This document shows positions 59,929-64,000 of a stretch of DNA of 64,000 nt, one piece after another. The stretch is from positions 62,001 through 126,000 of the forward strand of contig NZ_LZLV01000034.1 in NCBI RefSeq assembly GCF_001673405.1, given 5' to 3'. Within the stretch, counting starts at the first letter, position 1; each line of letters starts with the position of its first letter. The position numbers and the translations under genes are program-made. Under the pieces are notes generated by a model. That model did not search any database. It saw only the letters and a list, made by a program, of their open reading frames with translations, and was not told where the DNA came from. Source of the stretch: Mycobacterium sp. 1245111.1. Lineage in GTDB: Bacteria; Actinomycetota; Actinomycetes; Mycobacteriales; Mycobacteriaceae.

Positions 59929-59964
59929 GTACCCGATGACAGTTCACGCTCTGAGGAGGCCGCC

Positions 59965-60924
59965 ATGGCAAATGCCAACACAGTCCGGATCGATGGCGAT
60001 CTGGACGCTCAAAGCCCAGCCGCGGACTTGGTGCGCGTGTATCTGAACGGGATCGGCAAGACGGCCTTGCTCAACGCTGCCGACGAGGTCGAACTGGCCA
60101 AGCGAATCGAGGCCGGCTTGTACGCCAAGCATCTGCTGGAAACCCGCAAGCGGCTCGGCGAAGCCCGCAAGCGCGACCTGGCGGCTGTGGTGCGCGACGG
60201 TGAGGCGGCACGGAGCCATCTGCTGGAAGCCAACCTGCGGTTGGTCGTGTCGCTGGCGAAGCGTTACACGGGCCGCGGGATGCCGCTGCTGGACCTGATC
60301 CAGGAGGGCAACTTGGGTCTGATCCGCGCGATGGAAAAGTTCGACTACGCAAAGGGATTCAAGTTCTCGACCTATGCCACGTGGTGGATCCGTCAGGCCA
60401 TCACCCGCGGCATGGCCGACCAGAGCCGCACCATCCGGCTGCCGGTCCACCTGGTCGAGCAGGTGAACAAGCTGGCCCGAATCAAGCGGGAGATGCACCA
60501 GAACCTCGGTCGCGAGGCGACCGACGAAGAACTCGCCGAGGAGTCCGGCATTCCCGTCGAGAAGATCAACGATCTGCTCGAGCACAGCCGCGACCCGGTA
60601 AGCCTGGACATGCCGGTCGGCTCGGAAGAGGAAGCGCCGCTGGGCGATTTCATCGAAGACGCCGAGGCGATGTCCGCGGAGAACTCGGTGATCGCCGAGT
60701 TGCTGCACACCGACATTCGCAGCGTGCTCGCCACGCTCGACGAGCGGGAACATCAGGTGATCCGGTTGCGTTTCGGACTCGACGACGGGCAGCCCCGCAC
60801 GCTCGATCAGATCGGCAAGCTGTTCGGTCTGTCCCGCGAGCGGGTTCGCCAAATCGAGCGCGAGGTGATGGCCAAGCTCCGCAACGGCGAGCGGGCCGAC
60901 CGGCTCCGCTCCTACGCGAGCTGA
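59965..60924 (+). CDS. sigB: Principal-like sigma factor SigB
   Basis: 319 residues from ATG 59965 (TGAGGAGG upstream; earlier in-frame codons are 5' UTR). Region 1.2 [13 protein letters not shown]; region 2 [14 protein letters not shown] and [14 protein letters not shown]; region 3 with R-E-A-T-D-E-E-L; region 4.2 [12 protein letters not shown]. Very close to SigA in the core but without its N-terminal extension. A group 2 sigma factor for stress and stationary-phase genes. A stable hairpin follows it and ideR lies downstream. Confidence 0.96.
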   Translation: MANANTVRIDGDLDAQSPAADLVRVYLNGIGKTALLNAADEVELAKRIEAGLYAKHLLETRKRLGEARKRDLAAVVRDGEAARSHLLEANLRLVVSLAKRYTGRGMPLLDLIQEGNLGLIRAMEKFDYAKGFKFSTYATWWIRQAITRGMADQSRTIRLPVHLVEQVNKLARIKREMHQNLGREATDEELAEESGIPVEKINDLLEHSRDPVSLDMPVGSEEEAPLGDFIEDAEAMSAENSVIAELLHTDIRSVLATLDEREHQVIRLRFGLDDGQPRTLDQIGKLFGLSRERVRQIEREVMAKLRNGERADRLRSYAS

Positions 60925-60946
60925 CGACTCGAACCACTGTCGACGC

Positions 60947-60976
60947 GTATGCCCGCCGCACCCGCGGCGGGCATAC
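60947..60976 (+). terminator. 13-bp-stem hairpin after sigB
   Basis: GTATGCCCGCCGC pairs perfectly with GCGGCGGGCATAC around the loop ACCC, starting 22 bp past the sigB stop. There is no U-tract, as is usual for mycobacterial terminators. A second direct copy of GCGGCGGGCATAC sits at 61017-61029 and could pair with the first arm as an alternative fold. Confidence 0.7.
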
Positions 60977-61100
60977 TGCTGCCGTGGCGATCGCAAGCGC
61001 GGCGAAGCCGGGCGCCGCGGCGGGCATACGGCTGCGCGGAGTGTTAGCGAACCATTGACGCAGCTGGGCAAGTAGACTCAGCCGCAATGGAAGGTGCGGA

Positions 61101-61793
61101 ATGAACGACCTGGTTGATACCACCGAGATGTACCTGCGGACCATCTACGACCTCGAGGAAGAGGGCGTCACTCCGTTGCGTGCCCGTATCGCCGAACGAC
61201 TGGACCAAAGCGGGCCCACGGTCAGCCAGACCGTGTCGCGAATGGAACGCGACGGCCTGTTGCATGTGGCCGGTGACCGCCATCTCGAACTGACCGACAA
61301 GGGCCGGGCGTTGGCCGTTTCCGTGATGCGCAAGCACCGGATTGCCGAACGACTTCTGGTCGATGTCATCGGCCTGCCATGGGAAGAAGTCCACGCCGAA
61401 GCGTGCCGCTGGGAGCACGTGATGAGCGACGACGTCGAGCGCCGGCTGATGAAGGTGCTCAACAATCCGACCACTTCGCCGTTCGGCAACCCGATTCCCG
61501 GGCTCATCGATCTGGGCATCGGCGACGGCTTCGGGGGCGACGACGGCAACCTGGTGCGGTTAACGGAGCTGCCCGCCGGCCCGCCCGTCGCGGTAGTCGT
61601 GCGTCAGCTGACTGAGCACGTGCAGGGCGATATCGACCTGATCACCCGCCTCAAAGACGCCGGCGTCGTGCCCAACGCGCGGGTGACCGTCGAGTCCAAC
61701 CCCTCCGGTGGCGTGACCATCGTGATCCCGGGTCACGAGAACGTCAGCTTGCCGCATGAGATGGCCCACGCCGTCAAGGTCGAAAAGGTCTAA
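61101..61793 (+). CDS. ideR: Iron-dependent repressor IdeR
   Basis: 230 residues, full length. DtxR-type N-terminal winged helix (residues ~1-73). Metal ligands fit DtxR/IdeR numbering exactly: site 1 H79, E83 and H98, site 2 M10, C102, E105 and H106. The C-terminal SH3-like domain begins near residue 148. It binds Fe2+ and represses siderophore synthesis while activating iron storage. A TAGACT -10 lies at 61073. Upstream is the sigB hairpin; downstream is an intergenic hairpin repeat. Confidence 0.97.
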   Translation: MNDLVDTTEMYLRTIYDLEEEGVTPLRARIAERLDQSGPTVSQTVSRMERDGLLHVAGDRHLELTDKGRALAVSVMRKHRIAERLLVDVIGLPWEEVHAEACRWEHVMSDDVERRLMKVLNNPTTSPFGNPIPGLIDLGIGDGFGGDDGNLVRLTELPAGPPVAVVVRQLTEHVQGDIDLITRLKDAGVVPNARVTVESNPSGGVTIVIPGHENVSLPHEMAHAVKVEKV

Positions 61794-61810
61794 CGTCCGG
61801 CGGCGATGCA

Positions 61811-61848
61811 GTGGGACACCTCCCAGCCGCGTAGCGGCGAGGGGGACG
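61811..61848 (+). repeat. Intergenic hairpin repeat, copy 2
   Basis: Twenty-four bases (61822-61845) are identical to those in copy 1 at 22375-22398, and the flanking GTGGG-CACC also matches loosely. It lies between the convergent ideR and DUF4192 genes, 18 bp after the ideR stop. It probably ends transcription of one or both genes. Confidence 0.7.
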
Positions 61849-61877
61849 CGTAGCGCGATGACGATGAGCCGGGCCAT

Positions 61878-62933
61878 CTACACCGCACGTCGGCGAAACG
61901 CCCGCCGCGGAGGTAGCCGCACGCCGAGTCGCTCGGCCAGCCGGTAGCCGGTGACCGCCAGTTCGCGAATGTGCTCGGGTCGCAGGCCCGACTGCAACGC
62001 CGTGTCGAGCATGCCGGCCATCCGGTGTGCCGGTTCGCAGCGCAGCGCTGCCTCCAGCGACACTCCGGCCAGCGGACCGTCGCCGCGGGCGTAGGCGCTG
62101 AACGCGAGCAGCACCAGCGCCTCGGCCCGCCACGGTGTCGGCAGAGTGCGCGCCAGCAGCGCCCACAGCGACTCCGCGTCTCCCGCACTGTGGCCAACCG
62201 CCAAGGCGTACAGCGTGTCCCGCACCTCGACGTCCGCCAACGCACACGCCAGGCCGGCGATCTCGGCGTCGCCGAGCTGTTGTCCGTCGGCGACTCCCGC
62301 GGCGGCCGCCATCGCGGCTTCGACGTCGCGACGGGCGCAGGCAGTCGGATCGGCGCGATGCGCCTCGTCGCGCAACGCGGCCCGCTCGGCGATCAGACCG
62401 GTGAGCGACGCGGCGCGGGCCCGGTCGACCGCGATCACCGCCTGCAGGTCGGCTCGCCGCGCCCAGAGCCGGCGACCGTCCAGCACCGCCGCGGCCGCCA
62501 GCGGTGAGGCGGACGGGTCGTCGACGAAACCGCCTGCGCCACAACCGTCGACGCAGTGCCAACGTCCACCGAGCGCCACGCGGTCGACGACGTGCACGGC
62601 CCACAGCTCGATGTCATGCCGGATGAGTTCGTCGGTCAGCTCCGCACACAGGTCGCGGTATTGGTCGTTGCACATCGGACAGCCGGCGCCGTCGGCGTCG
62701 ACGATCACCGCGATGGCCGCTTCCGGACCGGCGGCCGCGGCGATCTCGGCGAGATGACCGACCTGTTCGGCGACCGTTTCGGAGAGGTCGATGCGCATCA
62801 CCGCCCCGAGTTCGCCGTCGTCGATCGACAGCAACACCAGCGATTTCTCGGGCACGAAGCCCAACATCGCTGGGAGCGCGGCAATCACCGCGCCGGGCCG
62901 ATTCAGTTCAAAGTCACGTCGCTGCTTGGTCAT
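61878..62933 (-). CDS. DUF4192 protein (Rv2712c type)
   Basis: 351 residues from ATG 62933; the open frame continues to 63440, but that part has no coding character. DUF4192 features: R-P-G-A-V-I-A-A-L-P-A-M-L-G-F-V-P-E-K-S-L-V-L-L near the N-terminus, G-C-P-M-C-N-D-Q-Y, W-H-C-V-D-G-C-G-A-G-G near residue 125, D-P-S-A-S-P-L-A-A-A-A-V and the C-terminal R-L-P-P-R-R-A-F-R-R-R. The cysteine clusters suggest metal binding, otherwise no known activity. It is a soluble actinobacterial protein convergent to ideR. Confidence 0.87.
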   Translation of the reverse strand: MTKQRRDFELNRPGAVIAALPAMLGFVPEKSLVLLSIDDGELGAVMRIDLSETVAEQVGHLAEIAAAAGPEAAIAVIVDADGAGCPMCNDQYRDLCAELTDELIRHDIELWAVHVVDRVALGGRWHCVDGCGAGGFVDDPSASPLAAAAVLDGRRLWARRADLQAVIAVDRARAASLTGLIAERAALRDEAHRADPTACARRDVEAAMAAAAGVADGQQLGDAEIAGLACALADVEVRDTLYALAVGHSAGDAESLWALLARTLPTPWRAEALVLLAFSAYARGDGPLAGVSLEAALRCEPAHRMAGMLDTALQSGLRPEHIRELAVTGYRLAERLGVRLPPRRAFRRRAV

Positions 62934-62997
62934 GGCGATGACGCTGGCAATCGACACCGTCAGCACGTCCCCGATACAGACGGCGTCACCCGCAGAC

Positions 62998-63006
62998 TGT
63001 GGACAA
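62998..63006 (-). promoter_or_regulatory. Single DnaA box
   Basis: TTGTCCACA on the minus strand is an exact DnaA box, and GTTATCCCC, a weaker relative, lies at 63018-63026. They are in the 217-bp gap between the divergent DUF4192 and lipoprotein genes. This is not an origin: only one perfect box and no dnaA or dnaN gene nearby. Confidence 0.4.
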
Positions 63007-63150
63007 ATGCAGCGCTGGGGATAACTCGCGATCGCACGGCGACATCCCCCGTTTCCCGATATCCGCGTATTCATGGGCAAACGTGCCAAGAATCCGTTAA
63101 GGCGGCCGCCGCACCCTTGACCCCGACATGTTCGCTGACGAAGGACAACC

Positions 63151-64000
63151 ATGCACTTTTCGATCTCGAAGCTCGCGCTGATCGCGGCCGTGGCGACGAC
63201 GTTCGCACTAGCCGGATGCTCGACGAGCCACCCGCAGACCGCACCCGCAGGCCCCACGACGTCCGCCGCCGCGAAGGGTGGGGAGTGCGCGGTCAACCCG
63301 AAATCCGAGCCCATGCCTGCGGCCGAGAAATTCCGGCCCGTGCCTCCGGTCGGCCGAATCTCGGTCACGATGAGCGGCATCCCGTCCGGAGCCCTCAAGC
63401 CCGGCGACCCACCGGCAGAGGTCGACGTCACGCTCTGCAATAACTCACCGGTCGACTACCCAAGTGTGGGTGTCACCACGGTGCTGACGAGATGTAGCTG
63501 CGCGATCAATCCGATGGGGCTGCCCCAGGGTCGGATCGAGCGTTTCGACGCGGCGGCCAACGCGTGGGTGCCGCTGGTTCATCCAGTCATCACCACCGGC
63601 ATGGACTTCCTCGGTGGGTTCACCGATGTACAACCGCTGCCCAAGGGCAAGGCCGTGACGCTCAAATATCGTATGGCACTGGACCATTCGATGACGGCGG
63701 GTAAGGGCAGTATGGAGTCGACGGCCGTCGTCCCGGACTCCCTGGTCGAGATCGGCATGGCGCATCTGCCCTTCACCGTGTTGAAGGACTCGCCCAAAGA
63801 CACGCCTACGGCGCGCCCGGAGGTTCCATCGGATCGGCAGTCCGTGTTGCCGGTCGGGGGTCTGATGAATCCCTGGGCGGTCGCCGCCGACAAGAACGGC
63901 AACGTCTATGTGAGCCAGCAGGGCGGAGTGGTGAAGTTGGCGGCCGAATCCAACGAACCGACGGAGTTGCCGGTGCCCGGTGTGAAAGGCATCGCCGATG
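63151..64000 (+). CDS. Lipoprotein with NHL-like repeat start, truncated by window end
   Basis: The first 283 codons are present, with GAAGGA before the ATG. A lipoprotein signal ends L-A-G-C with Cys23. A folded domain follows (~45-215) with V-T-M-S-G-I-P and a cysteine pair near L-C-N-N and R-C-S-C. From about residue 230, L-M-N-P-W-A-V-A-A-D-K-N-G-N-V-Y-V-S and G-V-V-K-L look like the first blade of an NHL/six-bladed beta-propeller, as in the PknD sensor. No kinase part is present here, and the gene runs off the right edge. The role is unknown; a surface carbohydrate or peptide-binding protein is possible. Confidence 0.7.
   Translation, partial: MHFSISKLALIAAVATTFALAGCSTSHPQTAPAGPTTSAAAKGGECAVNPKSEPMPAAEKFRPVPPVGRISVTMSGIPSGALKPGDPPAEVDVTLCNNSPVDYPSVGVTTVLTRCSCAINPMGLPQGRIERFDAAANAWVPLVHPVITTGMDFLGGFTDVQPLPKGKAVTLKYRMALDHSMTAGKGSMESTAVVPDSLVEIGMAHLPFTVLKDSPKDTPTARPEVPSDRQSVLPVGGLMNPWAVAADKNGNVYVSQQGGVVKLAAESNEPTELPVPGVKGIAD

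Noticed and set aside
61878..63440. 520-codon version of the DUF4192 gene
   Set aside because: The first 169 codons have no family character, overlap the divergent lipoprotein gene, and cross its promoter region; ATG 62933 gives the usual length.

Overview
The window comes from a high-GC mycobacterial chromosome. The call rests on the principal sigma factor gene sigA, then sigB and ideR in the order known from Mycobacterium, on mycobacterium-specific genes (aftC, clpC2, cei, an LpqH-type lipoprotein, DUF732 secreted proteins) and on frequent leaderless promoters. From about 18.7 kb to 62.9 kb the gene order follows M. tuberculosis Rv2667-Rv2712c (remembered order, not aligned here). It differs by an extra DUF2254 membrane gene, an enlarged ArsB-type transporter/CBS cluster, and a KimA-like permease gene between that cluster and the trmA-like gene.

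Layout. 1-1.7 kb: start of an aldo/keto reductase, a DUF1990 gene, and a DUF559 nuclease-like gene bracketed by two copies of a 56-bp palindromic repeat. 1.7-4.8 kb: a tightly packed minus-strand operon (nitronate monooxygenase, cupin, membrane protein, carboxymuconolactone decarboxylase-like, hemerythrin) whose first gene (DUF2231-Rieske) is broken. 5-9.8 kb: DedA, an AT-rich 488-bp intergenic stretch, STAS protein, UdgX, SDR, flavin enzyme and a small acidic protein. 9.8-14.3 kb: collagen-like Gly-Pro secreted protein, LpqH-like lipoprotein, and a GAF/phosphatase/kinase regulator with its STAS partner. 14.4-14.9 kb: four tRNA genes. 15-18.1 kb: small secreted proteins, including three tandem DUF732 genes, and an F420-type ketoreductase. 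18.1-25.7 kb: SRPBCC, clpC2 with paired operators, a secreted protein, GNAT, AFG1 ATPase, ribD-like, hydrolase-like lipoprotein, aftC and msrB. 25.8-29.7 kb: methyltransferase and the heme genes hemQ-hemY-hemE. 29.8-36.1 kb: DUF2254, echA15, DUF3000, RNase D, dxs. 36.4-41.8 kb: three ArsB/NhaD-type transporters and two CBS proteins. 41.8-48.7 kb: two KimA-like permeases, a TrmA-like methyltransferase, ceoB-ceoC. 48.7-64 kb: OB-fold/DUF3159 pair, dut, DUF3093, DUF4193, cei, suhB, ppgK, sigA, ridA-like, YihY, sigB, ideR, DUF4192 and the start of a lipoprotein.

How it works together. Conserved themes are transcription (sigA, sigB, ideR, a CRP site, a partner-switching module), late heme synthesis by the coproporphyrin route, isoprenoid supply (dxs), envelope assembly (aftC, cei) and ion transport. 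The ion block is the most intriguing part: three related transporters with two small CBS sensors, a candidate structured leader RNA, two KimA-like potassium permeases, and a pair of TrkA-type nucleotide-binding proteins without a TrkH/TrkG channel in view. Non-coding structure is also rich. Each of the four convergent gene pairs separated by 63 bp or more carries a palindromic repeat between the stops, and at least nine genes start at or very near a predicted transcription start site.
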